A DNA stretch of 64,000 nt from SURF-21 sp964510515 (GTDB lineage Bacteria > Actinomycetota > Geothermincolia > Geothermincolales > RBG-13-55-18), in NCBI GenBank assembly GCA_964510515.1, contig CAZEAU010000009.1, forward strand, positions 16,214 through 80,213, read 5' to 3'. Position numbers and translations under genes: made by a program. Below the pieces are notes generated by a model. That model searched no databases. It worked only from the letters and a program-made list of their open reading frames with translations, and was not told where the DNA came from. Positions 7,377 through 17,600 of this stretch are shown here, piece by piece (the stretch's first letter is position 1; every line of letters begins with the position of its first letter).

Positions 7377-9689
7377 GTGACGGCGCGGAGAGGGCTCTTT
7401 TTAGCCCTGGTGCCGGCGCTTGTGTGCATGCTCGCGGCTCCGCTGTCCCCGGCCCCCGAGGCCGCTGCGGCCGCTTCCCCCAAAGCCCTGCTGGTGATGG
7501 CTTTCGCCCCCGGAGAGAGCTTGAGGGCCAACGCCGCCTCCGATCTGCAGGCGACGCAGCGCACGCTGCAGGAATACGGGTTCGCGGTGTCCGTCGTCGA
7601 TGCCTATCATGATTCCGGCGGCATCACCGCCTGCCCGCATCATCAGCTCCACCGTCACCTGGACGAGAACCGCTACAACATGGTGGTCTATTACGGGCAC
7701 GGCAACGCCTCTCGCTGGGCCTTCTGCCTGCCCCAGGACAGGAACTGGACGGGACGCACCGATACCCCGCCGGGCCGCGACGAGGCGCGGGAGTTCGGCG
7801 ACCACCGCGCGCATTGGCAGGGAGAGATAAGGCTGGCGCCCAACGCCATGGTCATCCTGCGGCATACCTGCTACTCGCACGGCCTGGAGGCCGTCGATCT
7901 GCGCAGCGGTGCGCCCCTCCTCCCGCAGGCGGAGATCCTGCGCAGGCTGAACGAGTATTCCCATACCTTTCTCGGCGGCGATGCGCGCTCCTATACGGCG
8001 ACGGCCGTCGTCGGCGCGACGCCCTCATACCTGGAGAACCTCTTCCGCAACCACTCGGTGCCCATCGCGCAGCTCACCGTGCCGGACTTGAGCGCCTCCT
8101 TTCAGGCGGGAAGCGGCTATCAACTGATGATAGGGAGCCATCAATACCTGGGGGGCTCGGGCATGATGTGGCGCAAAAATCGCTTTCCCGGGGCCAACAA
8201 CGCTGCCGTCTGGGGCCAGCCCGCCTGGGCCGGCGACCCCACCCTCACCGTGAGGAGGGCGCTGGGCATGGTGCCGGGGGATAAAAACGGCAACGGCAAC
8301 AACACCGACCTGGGTGAGCCCTGCTTCCCCCACGACAAGCGCGACTTCTTCGCGGCGGAGGACACCTCCTACAACTTCTTTCCCTTCATCTGCATCGCCA
8401 ACCCGGGCCCCGCTTCCACCTGGGCGGAGGTGACCTTCTACGACGAAAGCGGGGAATACCTCACCGTCTATCGCGAGGTGCCGGGAGAGACGCGCATCAC
8501 CCTGAATTGCAACGCCAACCGCCATCTGCGCGACCGCGACCTGGCCGTGCGGGTGCGCTCCACGGATGGCACCCCCCTGCTGGCGGAAAGGCCCATGTAT
8601 TTCCGCTATAGGGGCTGGATGGACGGGGGCTCCTGCGCTTTCGGCACGCCCCGGCCCTCCGTGAGGTGGTATTTCGCCGAGGGCCACGCCTCGGACACGC
8701 GCCCCTTCCACGAATACATCTGTCTGGCCAATTTCGGCTCGCAGCCCGCGCGGGGCACCATGACCCTCTTCCCCGCCGCGGGCGGCCCGCGCGAGGTGGA
8801 GATAGCCGTCCCGCCGGGGGCGCGGCGCACCCTCTACATCAACGCCTATCTGCAGGGGGATGTCGCGGTGGAGGTGAAGACGGATCGCCCCGTGGTGGCG
8901 GAACGTTCCCTCTACTTCCAGTATTTCTCGCAGCAGGGGACCTTCAGGGCGGACGGCGGGCACAGCAAGCCGGGCCTGAACGCCCTCTCTCGCAGCTGGT
9001 ATTTCGCCGAGGGGCATGTGAGCCGCGATTTCGAGGAATGGATATGCCTGGCCAATCCCGGCGGGAGGCGGGCCGTGGCCACCCTCACCTATTACACCCC
9101 GCGGGGGGAGGCGGGCAGGCGGGAGGTGGAATTGCCCCCCTCATCCCGCCGCACCGTGCTGGTCAACCATGATTTCGCCGCCGCGAGCGATGTCTCGGTG
9201 GCCGTGGAATGCGACGCGGAGATAGCCTGCGAGCGGGCGATGTATTTCGATTTTCGCGGCGCCTGCGACGACGGGCATGTCTCGCCGGGGAATCGCTCCG
9301 CCGCCACCCGCTGGATGTTCGCGGAGGGGGCGGCCTACAAGGGGATACAGGAATATGTGCTCATCGTCAACCCCGGCGGGTCCACGGCGAAAGTGAGGGC
9401 CACCTATCTGCTGGGGCCGGGGGAGGGGGCTCACTCCAGGTCCTATACCATCGCCCCGCGCTCGCGCCTCACCATAGATGTGAATCGGGAGCTCTCCGCC
9501 TTCGGCGCTCCCTCCCAGGTGGCGCTGGACCTCGTCTCCGACCGGCCGGTGGTGGCGGAGAGGGCCATGTATTTCGACATGGGCAGGGGGGCAGGGGGCC
9601 GGGAGCGCATCCGGGGAGGCCATGTCTCGCTGGGCGTGCAGAGCGCGGCCGCGGAGTGGTATTTCGCCGAGATGTACACCGGCAGATGA
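7377..9689 (+). CDS. Secreted WYFAEG-repeat protein with possible caspase-like N-terminal domain
   Basis: A 770-residue exported protein. GTG at 7377 gives a signal peptide (basic MTARRG, hydrophobic core, AAAA cleavage region). Residues 36-260 contain VVYYGHGN with His108 and ILRHTCYSHG with Cys165, spaced like the His/Cys dyad of clan CD (caspase/gingipain-type) peptidases. From about residue 330 onward a beta-rich module repeats: W[YM]FAEG, then EYICLAN, a TLT/TYY strand, a V-N turn, and AERxMYF. The WYFAEG tryptophans are encoded at 8667, 8997, 9312 and 9657, giving periods of 110, 105 and 115 residues. The last copy ends right after WYFAE. Such modules recur in surface proteins of anaerobic actinobacterial lineages. 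Function is unknown; the peptidase reading is an inference. Confidence 0.8.
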   Translation: MTARRGLFLALVPALVCMLAAPLSPAPEAAAAASPKALLVMAFAPGESLRANAASDLQATQRTLQEYGFAVSVVDAYHDSGGITACPHHQLHRHLDENRYNMVVYYGHGNASRWAFCLPQDRNWTGRTDTPPGRDEAREFGDHRAHWQGEIRLAPNAMVILRHTCYSHGLEAVDLRSGAPLLPQAEILRRLNEYSHTFLGGDARSYTATAVVGATPSYLENLFRNHSVPIAQLTVPDLSASFQAGSGYQLMIGSHQYLGGSGMMWRKNRFPGANNAAVWGQPAWAGDPTLTVRRALGMVPGDKNGNGNNTDLGEPCFPHDKRDFFAAEDTSYNFFPFICIANPGPASTWAEVTFYDESGEYLTVYREVPGETRITLNCNANRHLRDRDLAVRVRSTDGTPLLAERPMYFRYRGWMDGGSCAFGTPRPSVRWYFAEGHASDTRPFHEYICLANFGSQPARGTMTLFPAAGGPREVEIAVPPGARRTLYINAYLQGDVAVEVKTDRPVVAERSLYFQYFSQQGTFRADGGHSKPGLNALSRSWYFAEGHVSRDFEEWICLANPGGRRAVATLTYYTPRGEAGRREVELPPSSRRTVLVNHDFAAASDVSVAVECDAEIACERAMYFDFRGACDDGHVSPGNRSAATRWMFAEGAAYKGIQEYVLIVNPGGSTAKVRATYLLGPGEGAHSRSYTIAPRSRLTIDVNRELSAFGAPSQVALDLVSDRPVVAERAMYFDMGRGAGGRERIRGGHVSLGVQSAAAEWYFAEMYTGR

Positions 9690-9708
9690 TGAGGCCCCCG
9701 CCGCTGCC

Positions 9709-10278
9709 TCAGCGGCCGTACCAGGGGGGCGGCTCGATGCCCGTGCCGAAGTCCACCGCCTCCCAGCCGGAGGCGCCCCGTTTCATCACCACCAGGGGAG
9801 ACTCCAGCACCTCGCTGGTGCACACGGCTATGCCCGCCGCCTCGCTGCCGTGGATGACGATGTTCTCGATGCGGAACTCCAGGCCCGGGGCGGCGTTGGC
9901 CTGCACGAAGGCGATCATGGCCTTCTCCACCTCCGCCATTTCCTCTTCCGCTCCCGCCTTGGCCTTCAGCGCGGCGGCATGGCCGTCCGCATACCCTTCC
10001 GCCCATCCCTCGTTGAAGCCGAGGGCGTAATCGTCGCCTTCGGCCGCATCGCCGGGCCCCCCGGACTCATAAATCCCCTGCTCCCCATCGGAGTACCCCC
10101 GGGCGTAGCCTTCCTCGTGCCCCCGCTCGAAGCCCTCCGCGTAGGCGATGCGGCCTGCCTCCTCTTCCGCCGCCCTGCTCTCCTCCGCGCCGTCCACCTT
10201 GCCTCCACCGCACCCGCAGACAAAGAGCAGCGCGGGCAAGAGCGCCGGCAATACGAGTAAAATGACCTGCTTCCTCAC
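9709..10278 (-). CDS. Lipoprotein with Gly/Tyr-rich repeat, function unknown
   Basis: A 189-residue predicted lipoprotein. GTG at 10278 is chosen because AAGGAGG lies 7 bases upstream; the protein then starts MRKQVILLVLPALLPALLF and has a lipobox-like VCGC. Residues about 45-115 hold a degenerate repeat of the type Y-A-x-G-[FYW]-x-x-G (AYAEGFERGHEEGYARGYSD, then YALGFNEGWAEGYADGH), probably amphipathic helix. The last 70 residues (FRIENIVIHGSEAAGIAVCT to the end) look like a compact beta domain. It converges on the WYFAEG-repeat gene with a 19-base gap. No family name can be given with confidence. Confidence 0.65.
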   Translation of the reverse strand: MRKQVILLVLPALLPALLFVCGCGGGKVDGAEESRAAEEEAGRIAYAEGFERGHEEGYARGYSDGEQGIYESGGPGDAAEGDDYALGFNEGWAEGYADGHAAALKAKAGAEEEMAEVEKAMIAFVQANAAPGLEFRIENIVIHGSEAAGIAVCTSEVLESPLVVMKRGASGWEAVDFGTGIEPPPWYGR

Positions 10279-10375
10279 CGCATCCTCCTTTTCGCCGCGG
10301 AGCGGGCTTGCCATGCATCCATTCTACACCCCCCGCGCTCCCGGAGCGCGCCGGCCGGGCGCGGGGGCTCGCGCC

Positions 10376-11008
10376 CTAAAGCTCCCGGCACAGGCGCTGC
10401 ATGCCGGGGGTGGCGAAGATGCGCAGGAACTCCTCGTCGCTGGTCTCCTCGACGATGCTGAAGCCGGCTTTCCGGTATGCCTGCAGGGCCTGGGCGTTGC
10501 CCGTGAGCATGTTGAGCTCGCAGCGCCCGAAGCCGCGCTCCCGCCCCCGCTCGAGTATCTCCCGCAGCAGGGCGGCGACGACGCCCCGGCCCTGGAAGCG
10601 GGGAAAGACGGCCACGTGTTCGACCACCCAGGAGTCCTCGTAATGGCCGGGATTGACGCGGTGAAAGGGGAGCAGGCGGGTGAACATGGCCCTGCCCTCC
10701 GTGCGGTCCACGCCCAATTCCACGAAGGCGTCACGCAGCAGGATGCCGCCCGACTCCGACTCGTTGAAGCCGCACAGACAGCCCGCGAGCGCGCCGTCCA
10801 CCTCGCCCACCAGGTAATGGGAATAGTGAAAAAAAGAGCGCGCCCGGGCGGTGAAGAGGGCCGCGAGCCTGGATAAGCGCTCCGCCATCTCGCCCGGGAA
10901 CATGAGGTCGTAGATGGATTTTTCCAGGTGGCTCTTTCCCGCCAGGTATATGAGCTGCGCCGCCTCGCGCGCGTCCCCGGGGACGGCCGGGCGGACGAGG
11001 GCTTTCAT
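10376..11008 (-). CDS. GNAT-family N-acetyltransferase
   Basis: A 210-residue protein with a GNAT fold. The acetyl-CoA loop is VFPRFQGRGVVAALLREILE (the R/Q-x-x-G-x-G/A motif), preceded by the DSWVVEHVAV strand and followed by CELNMLTGNAQALQAYRKAG, the typical motif B helix. ATG at 11008 is chosen because GGGAGG lies 9 bases upstream; an ATG at 11014 is too close to it. The substrate cannot be deduced. A possible -10 element (TACAAT on the minus strand, 11069-11064) lies about 55 bases ahead of the start, within the 230-base gap to addA, so it is probably its own transcription unit. Confidence 0.85.
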   Translation of the reverse strand: MKALVRPAVPGDAREAAQLIYLAGKSHLEKSIYDLMFPGEMAERLSRLAALFTARARSFFHYSHYLVGEVDGALAGCLCGFNESESGGILLRDAFVELGVDRTEGRAMFTRLLPFHRVNPGHYEDSWVVEHVAVFPRFQGRGVVAALLREILERGRERGFGRCELNMLTGNAQALQAYRKAGFSIVEETSDEEFLRIFATPGMQRLCREL

Positions 11009-11063
11009 GTGCATGAACCTCCCGGTCGCGCGCTGCCGGCAGCGCATCCGCCGCGTCGCAGAT

Positions 11064-11069
11064 ATTGTA
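11064..11069 (-). promoter_or_regulatory. Possible -10 element of the GNAT gene
   Basis: TACAAT on the minus strand, about 55 bases upstream of the start at 11008. The -35 position has only a weak match (TTATTA at 17 bases). Nothing else was recognised in the 11009-11238 gap. Confidence 0.3.
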
Positions 11070-11238
11070 GCGGAACCCCCGGGGGATAATAAACCGCGAA
11101 GTCAAAGCTCGCGGGGAGAGCGCGGGCGGGCAAGCCCTTCACGCCCCCCGCACGCTTCTGCCGTGGACGCGCCGGCGATGGGCCGCAAGCCCCGCTGCGG
11201 CGCGGAGCGCTCCCCTCGCTCCCTCGCCGCCCGCGGCC

Positions 11239-14200
11239 TCACACCTCCACCTCCACCAGGGCGGAAGCGGAGGTGAAGTAGAGGAAGGCCTCCTTGACCG
11301 CTTCCCCGGTGCATCTCTCCCACCCCTCGGCGTAGAGGCGCATTTGCGGGGCGTATCTGCGTGCCGCCTCCTCCAGGCCCGCCACGCCCGGGAGGTCCGT
11401 CTTGTAATCCACCAGCACCCAGCCGTCTTGCTCGCGAAAGACGAGGTCGATGGCCCCGCGCAGCAGGGTGGGGGCGGGTACGCCTTCCTCCCAGAGGGCC
11501 TGCAGGGGCACCTCCACCAGGCGCTCGCGGCTGCACTCCGCCCTGCGCCAGATGTCGGAGGCCATCACCGAGCGCGCCAGGGCCGCGGCCTGCGGAGCCA
11601 GGCAAGTGCGCAGCCCGGCCGCGGCGAGGGCCGACGAGGCCAGGCGCTCCAGCTCGGCCCCAGGCGCGCTCATGGCCGCCTGCAGCAGGAGGTGTATGAC
11701 CTCGCCCCACTCCACGCCGTGCTCGCCCGCGGGCGCCGCGGAGGTGGGAGCCGTTTCTACTCGCGCCCCGCCGACCTTTGCGGGCGCGTCCCCGGCACCG
11801 CGGGAGAGGGCATATTCCTTCAAGGGATACGACTCATAGGTCGCCCGGCGCGCCGCCTCCAGGCGCGAGCGCAGGCGCTCCCGGGCCGCATCGACTTCCT
11901 GGGCGGCCAGGAGGACGCCCTGCGGCCCTCTCGCCTCCTGGGGCCCCGGGTCGGGGAGGTCGCGTCCCGCAGCGAGAAAGGGCTCGAAATGACACCAGGG
12001 GTTGCCGGCGTTACGCTTTTCGCGCTGGGTGACGACGGTGGCCGCCGCGGCGCGGGTGGCGGCGACATAGCGCAGGCGCAGCGCCTCCGCCCTCTCGAAC
12101 TCCTTCTCCCTCTCCGCCAGGGATTCCCATCCCGCCGGGTGGGCCAGCAGCTTGCCCGGGCCCCATGGCGTCCTCTCGCCGTAGATGGCGAGATAGCCGA
12201 GGACACTCTCCCCGGAGCGGTCTATATGCTTGCCCGCGGGGTGTTCGTATTCCCCCGACGGGTCGGCGAGGAAGACCACGGGGGCCTCCAGCCCCTTCAC
12301 CTTGTGCAGGTTCATGACCCGCACCGCGGGACGGGCGCCGGAGAGGGCGGACACGCCGTCGTGTTTCTCCTCGCGCTCTGTCAGGGCGCCCAGGTACTCC
12401 ACCACCTGGGCCACGCTCCAGGCCTCGGCCTGGAAGGCGCGCAGCAGTTCCAGGGCCTTGCCCAGCGAGCCCGCCCGCATGTCCCCGTCGGGGCGGGCCG
12501 CCGCCAGGGCCGGCAGCCCCAGGTCGGCGGCTATCCTCTCGCAGGCGGACGCGCAGGGAAGGCGCGAGAGATAGAGCGAGCACTCGCGCAGGCGGCGGAA
12601 GGCGTCCGCGAAAATCTCGCGGTGCTCGGCGGGCAGGGCCTCGGGCAGCGTCGCCCTCCAGGAAAAGGTCCCGCCCGCCTTGCGCAGGGCGTAGAGGGCG
12701 GCATCGCTGATGCCGAAGAGTTCGCTGCGCAGCACCGCCACCAGTGCCACGGGATCGTCGGGAAAGACGGCCGCGCGCAGGCAGGTGTGCAGGAGGCCGA
12801 GCTCCTCGAGCTCGTTGAGGGCGTCCCCTCCCGTGACCTGATGGGGGATGCCGTATACGCGCAGGGCGCGCGCATAAGCGCCCAGGTTGCCGGTATTGCG
12901 CGTGACGACCATGAAATCCTCGGGCCCCGCCGCATGCAGGGCTCCGGCGGCGAGCTGCCTCGCCGTGCGCGGCACGCTGCTCCCCGCGTCCAGGGCGTGG
13001 CGGATGAAGCGCGCTATCATGTCCGCCTCGAAATCCACCGCCGTTTCCTTCGTCGTGTATTCCTCCGGGACGAGCAGCCGGTACACGCCGCACAGGTCGC
13101 CGGCCATGCCCTCCTCCCGTCCGGGGCAAAGGGGCACGTAGGCGGGGGACTCCTCGCCGTCCTGCTCCGGGAAGCGCAGCAGCGCCCGCCCCTTGTCGTC
13201 CCACTCGGGCTGGCCCGGCCCCAGGGAGGCATTGACCCATTCGACCAGGGAGGGCGCGGCACGAAAATTGACCGTGAGCCTGACCAGCAGGCCGCCCGCC
13301 GCGACGACCATCCCCTTGACCTCGTTGTAGGTGACGATGTCGGCGCGGCGGAAGCGGTAGATGGATTGCTTGGGGTCGCCCACGAGAAAGAGGGAGCCGG
13401 GACGCGGCACGCATGCCCTCCAGCGGGTCTCCCGGGGGTCGCTTCCCGCGAGCAGGAGTATGACCTCGGCCTGCACCGGGTCGGTATCCTGGAACTCGTC
13501 CACCAGCAGGTGGGTGACGCGGGAGTGGAAATAGCGCCTCACCTCGGGGTTGTCGCGCAGCAGCGCGGCCGCCCGCATGAGCAGGTCCTGGAAGTTGAGG
13601 CGCCCCCGCTCGCGGCGCAGAGCGTCGTATTCGTCCCGCGCCGCGAGCAGGACGGGGATGACCGCGGCGTAGCGAAGCTCGCGCCACGCCGCCAGTTGCG
13701 GCCTCACCACCTGCTCGCGGAACGCGTTCCAGGCGGCAAGCTCCGCCTTGGCGTCTTCGCCGTCGTAGCGGGCCGTCTTCTTCCACTCCTTCTGCACGAT
13801 CCGGACGCTTTTGTCGAAGTGCTCCAGCGCTCGCATGAGCTCCCGGGGGCTGTCCAGGTCCTCGTAATGGGAGACGATGCGGGGCAGGCGTTTCAGCTCG
13901 GGGATGAGGGTGTCGTTTCCCGCATCCCGCGGCAGCGTCGGCGCCAGCTCGCGCATGCGCGCGATGCGGCCCTCCAGCTCCCGGCGGGCGCGGGCGAGGT
14001 CCGGCCCCGTATCGGAGGGGGGGAGGGGCCACTCGTCCACGTCCGGGAAATCGGCGAAGGTCGCGAAGGCGTCGCGCAGGTCGGAGAGCTCCAGCCCCAG
14101 CTCGTTCAGGCGCTCCAGGTGGCGGTGGGGGTCGTGGGTGAGCAGGCCGGCCGCGAAGACCTCCCAGGCCTCGGCGCGCAGGCGATTATCCTCCCTTTCA

Positions 14201-14622
14201 TCCATCTCCTCGAAGGCCAGGTCCACCCCCGCCTCCACCGGCCTCTCCCGCAGCAGGCGCGCGCAGAAGGAATGGATGGTGCCGATGAAGCACTGCTCGA
14301 CATGGGCGAGGGCGTTCTCCAGGCGCTCTCTCTCCTCGCCCGTGGCCTCCCGCGCCGCCCGCTCCAGGCCCACCTGGAAGCGGGAGCGCAGCTCCGCCGC
14401 CGCTTTGCGCGTGAAGGTCACCGCGGCCATGTTGCCGGTGCGGCTGCATCTGCCGCTGCGCAGCAGGGCGAGCATCCTCTCCACCATGCTCGTCGTCTTG
14501 CCGGTGCCCGCCGCCGCCTCCACCAGCATGTTGCGGTCGAGTTCGCGCAGGATGAGCTCGCGCTGCTCCCGGTCGGGCAGGGGCGGGGCGCCATCCCGCG
14601 CGGTGCCTTTGCGCTCAGCCAT
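11239..14622 (-). CDS. addA: AddA-like helicase-nuclease (ATP-dependent exonuclease)
   Basis: A 1127-residue UvrD/Rep superfamily 1A helicase with a C-terminal nuclease domain, the AddA half of the AddAB double-strand-break resection complex. Helicase motifs are in order: Walker A AAAGTGKTT (residues 36-44), GTIHSFCARLLRE, Walker B LLVDEFQDTDP, LVGDPKQSIYRFRRAD, VMNLHKVKGLEAPVVFLADP (motif V) and LRYVAATRAA (motif VI). The PD-(D/E)xK nuclease is seen in LRGAIDLVFREQDGWVLVDY followed by KTDLPG, with Asp, Asp and Lys as expected. The ATG at 14622 overlaps the end of addB by eight bases, so the two are translationally coupled. Slightly shorter than Bacillus AddA. It would load recombinase after resection from double-strand ends. 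Confidence 0.9.
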   Translation of the reverse strand: MAERKGTARDGAPPLPDREQRELILRELDRNMLVEAAAGTGKTTSMVERMLALLRSGRCSRTGNMAAVTFTRKAAAELRSRFQVGLERAAREATGEERERLENALAHVEQCFIGTIHSFCARLLRERPVEAGVDLAFEEMDEREDNRLRAEAWEVFAAGLLTHDPHRHLERLNELGLELSDLRDAFATFADFPDVDEWPLPPSDTGPDLARARRELEGRIARMRELAPTLPRDAGNDTLIPELKRLPRIVSHYEDLDSPRELMRALEHFDKSVRIVQKEWKKTARYDGEDAKAELAAWNAFREQVVRPQLAAWRELRYAAVIPVLLAARDEYDALRRERGRLNFQDLLMRAAALLRDNPEVRRYFHSRVTHLLVDEFQDTDPVQAEVILLLAGSDPRETRWRACVPRPGSLFLVGDPKQSIYRFRRADIVTYNEVKGMVVAAGGLLVRLTVNFRAAPSLVEWVNASLGPGQPEWDDKGRALLRFPEQDGEESPAYVPLCPGREEGMAGDLCGVYRLLVPEEYTTKETAVDFEADMIARFIRHALDAGSSVPRTARQLAAGALHAAGPEDFMVVTRNTGNLGAYARALRVYGIPHQVTGGDALNELEELGLLHTCLRAAVFPDDPVALVAVLRSELFGISDAALYALRKAGGTFSWRATLPEALPAEHREIFADAFRRLRECSLYLSRLPCASACERIAADLGLPALAAARPDGDMRAGSLGKALELLRAFQAEAWSVAQVVEYLGALTEREEKHDGVSALSGARPAVRVMNLHKVKGLEAPVVFLADPSGEYEHPAGKHIDRSGESVLGYLAIYGERTPWGPGKLLAHPAGWESLAEREKEFERAEALRLRYVAATRAAAATVVTQREKRNAGNPWCHFEPFLAAGRDLPDPGPQEARGPQGVLLAAQEVDAARERLRSRLEAARRATYESYPLKEYALSRGAGDAPAKVGGARVETAPTSAAPAGEHGVEWGEVIHLLLQAAMSAPGAELERLASSALAAAGLRTCLAPQAAALARSVMASDIWRRAECSRERLVEVPLQALWEEGVPAPTLLRGAIDLVFREQDGWVLVDYKTDLPGVAGLEEAARRYAPQMRLYAEGWERCTGEAVKEAFLYFTSASALVEVEV

Positions 14623-17600
14623 CTCCGCCCTCCACGTATCCTCTCAGCTCCCGCAATGGAGCCAGCGCCTCGTTCCGTGTGTTCTCGAGCTTCCTGCGCA
14701 CCGCCGCCGCCGCCGCCTGCGTATCGCCGAAGGCGCCGAGGTAGTCGCTCCTGGAGGCGTCATCGGCGTCGTCGCTGAAGGGGAAACAGCCCGTGGACAG
14801 CAGGCGGCAGAGGCGCTCCAGGACGCGTATGCCCCCCGCGAGCTCCGCCGCCTCCCAGGCGATGCGCTCCCCGTGTTCCCGCGCCGAGGGGAAGAAGTAC
14901 TCGAACGACTCCACCTCGGCGCCGTCGTAGAGGCTGGCGAGGCATGACCTCGCCTGCATGAGGTAGATGAAGTTCTGTATGCGGCGCCCCCGGCGGAAGG
15001 GGTCCTCGCGCCGGTAGGTGTAGGTGGAGCCGGTCTTATAGTCGCATACGGAGAAGAGCAGGCTGCCGGGCTCTCCCACCTCGTCTATGCGGTCGATATA
15101 GCCACGCGTGCGCACGCTCCCACCCGCCGGGAGCCCTATCTCCACCGGCCGCTCGGAGTCAACGGCGTTGCCGGGCCCGCCCCTCTCCATCCCCACGGCC
15201 ACCTCGAAGAAAAGGGGGCGGCGCCCCCGGCAGTGCTGCTCCTCTTCGCGCAGGAAGATGCGCGCGGCGCGCCGCAGCTCCTCCGCCTCCCTCGCCTGCA
15301 CCGCGCGGCCAGGCGGCGGCTTGCGCCGCGTCCATGCCGCTATCTCCTCCGCGAGGATGGCGCGCATGACCTCCCAGTCCCTCTCCAGCGCGGGCGGGCG
15401 GCCCTCCTCGCGCAGGCGCGCGAAAAAGGCGTGGAAGACGGCGTGCAGAAGGCTGCCCTTCTCGCCAGGGTCGAGCCACCTCGTGGGGTCGAGGTCGAAC
15501 ACCTCCGGCGGCTTGACGCCCAGGACATGGGAGAAGAAGTACTCCTGCGGGCATCTCCCCAGGGTCTCCAGGCGGCTGGCGGAGAGCACGGGGCCGCCGG
15601 GGAGGGTGGGGTCGAGGTCCGCCCCCGCCTCGCGCACATAGCCATCGTAGACGGTGAAGGAATCGCTCTCCCGCGCGCGGCGGGCCTGCATGCCCCTCCC
15701 CAGGTGGGGGAAAGCCGCCGCCACGGCCCGCTCGGGCTCCCGGAGCGCGGGCTCGCCGCAGAGGCGGCTGAGCCACCACTCGCCCATGTCCAGAGCTCGG
15801 GAGGGGTCGAGCGGCGAGAAGGAAGCGGGCTCGGAGAGCGCGGCCACGAGGTCGTCCTGCACCGCATCGTGCTCTCCGCTCATCACGCGGTAGGCGGCGA
15901 GCAGGACCGGGCTGGGAAACATCTCGCTGTCGTCGTTGAGGCTGCGGCAGCAATAGCTCAAGGTGACCTCCCCCCGCAGCCTCGCTGCCAGGCGTGCGAA
16001 GCCCTGCAGGCTCGCGGTGAGGCGCTCGGCCGCGGTGCCGAGCTCGCGGGAGATGGCTGTGCGCTCCGCGTCGAGGAGCAGCGGATCCTGCAGCCCGCCC
16101 CCGGGGAAGCGGCCGTCGTCCAGCCCCACGATGAAGGTGTGCATGCGTCCGCTGTGGCCTCCCGCCGCCAGGGGGGCGGCGTGGAGGCGGCCGGGGCGCG
16201 GCCCCATCCCCTCCACCCGGAGGGAGCGGGCGAGCCCTGTGAGCCAGGCGTGGGCGGCGGCAAAGGAGAAGGGGGCGGACTCCTCCTCCAGGCAGGCGGA
16301 GAACTCCTCTATCTCGTCGAGCAGACGCCGGCGGCCGTAGCGGTCGAGCTCGCTCACTTCGCGTGCCTGCGTGAGCAGGAAAGACTCCGCCGCGCGCAGC
16401 AGTTCCCGCCCCTCACGCGCCGCTTCGGGGATGCCCTGCAGCAGGTCCCGGGTCAGCCCGTCCAGGACCTTCAGCGCGCACATGCGCTCCTCCAGGCGGG
16501 CCAGGCGCTGCTCGGCGTCCTCGCCGTTTGCATCCTGTTCGGGGTTGGACACCCTCCGGGCCAGCGCGTCCATCTCCGAGGCCGCGCTCTCCGCATAGCG
16601 CTCGCGTCCCCCGCCTATGGGGAGGGAGCGCAGCAGGGAGCCGAGGCGGGAAAAACCCCATCCCGCGGGCAGGGTCCTCCCCGGGTCGAGCAGCCCTTCC
16701 TGCACCATGCGCACCAGGGCCGCCTGGGGAAAACCCTCCTCCACCCAGGAGAGCCAGGCCGCGAGGGCGCGCCCGGGGCGGGAATAGCGAACCGGTATGC
16801 CCTCGGCGAAGGTGGCGGGAAGGACGTCCCCCGGCTGCGGGGCGAGCAGGGAACAGAGCTCGTAGATGAGGGGCACGTAGGTGGAGGAATCGGTGTAGAG
16901 GACCTCCACCTCGTCGAAGGGGATGCGCGCGGCGGCGCAGCGGCGCAGCACCTCGCGCACCTCGTTGGCCTCGCCCGCTGCCCGCAGCATGTGCACCCCG
17001 CCCTCGCCGCGCGCGGGAGGGGCGCTGCCCGGGCTGGCCGCCCAGGCCAGCCGCCGGACGCCACCGCCGCCGTCCTCTTCACCCGGCCGGTCCACGGCGA
17101 GCACGGCGCGCTTCTCCTCCGGAACCGCGTCCCACATCAGGCGGCGCAGGCCGCGCAGCTCCTCCGCCATATCCGCGGGCATGGCCAGGAGGCAGCCCGC
17201 GGGCAGCGCAGAGGCATCGTCGCGCAGGCGCCGCGCCGCCAGCTGCAGCGCGCCGGCGAGGTCGACGAGCCCGCGGGAGGCAAGCGCTTCCTCGTACGCG
17301 GCGAGCAGGGAGATGAGGTCGCGCCCCTTGGCCGCGACCTCGAAGGCGTGGGGCGAGAGGTCCCGGGAGTCCACCCCACACAGGCGCAGGTCGTGCACGG
17401 TGGCGCTCGCCGCGCGCAGCAGGCCGGGGCTGGGCTCCAGCCGGGCCAGGTAAGCCCCGCCTTCACGCGTGCGGGCGAGGAGGGCGCCCAGGATGAGCTC
17501 GACACGCGCTCCCGCCGCAAGGGCGAGGCCCCGGCGCTCCATCTCCGGCGCCGCCAGCTCCAGGGCCATGGCCGGCAAGGTCTTCACGCGCGCATTGAGC

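Noticed and set aside
11344..14778. Very long open frame on the plus strand opposite addA
   Set aside because: GC-rich third positions of addA leave the antisense frame open; it has no family motifs and all AddA motifs are on the minus strand.
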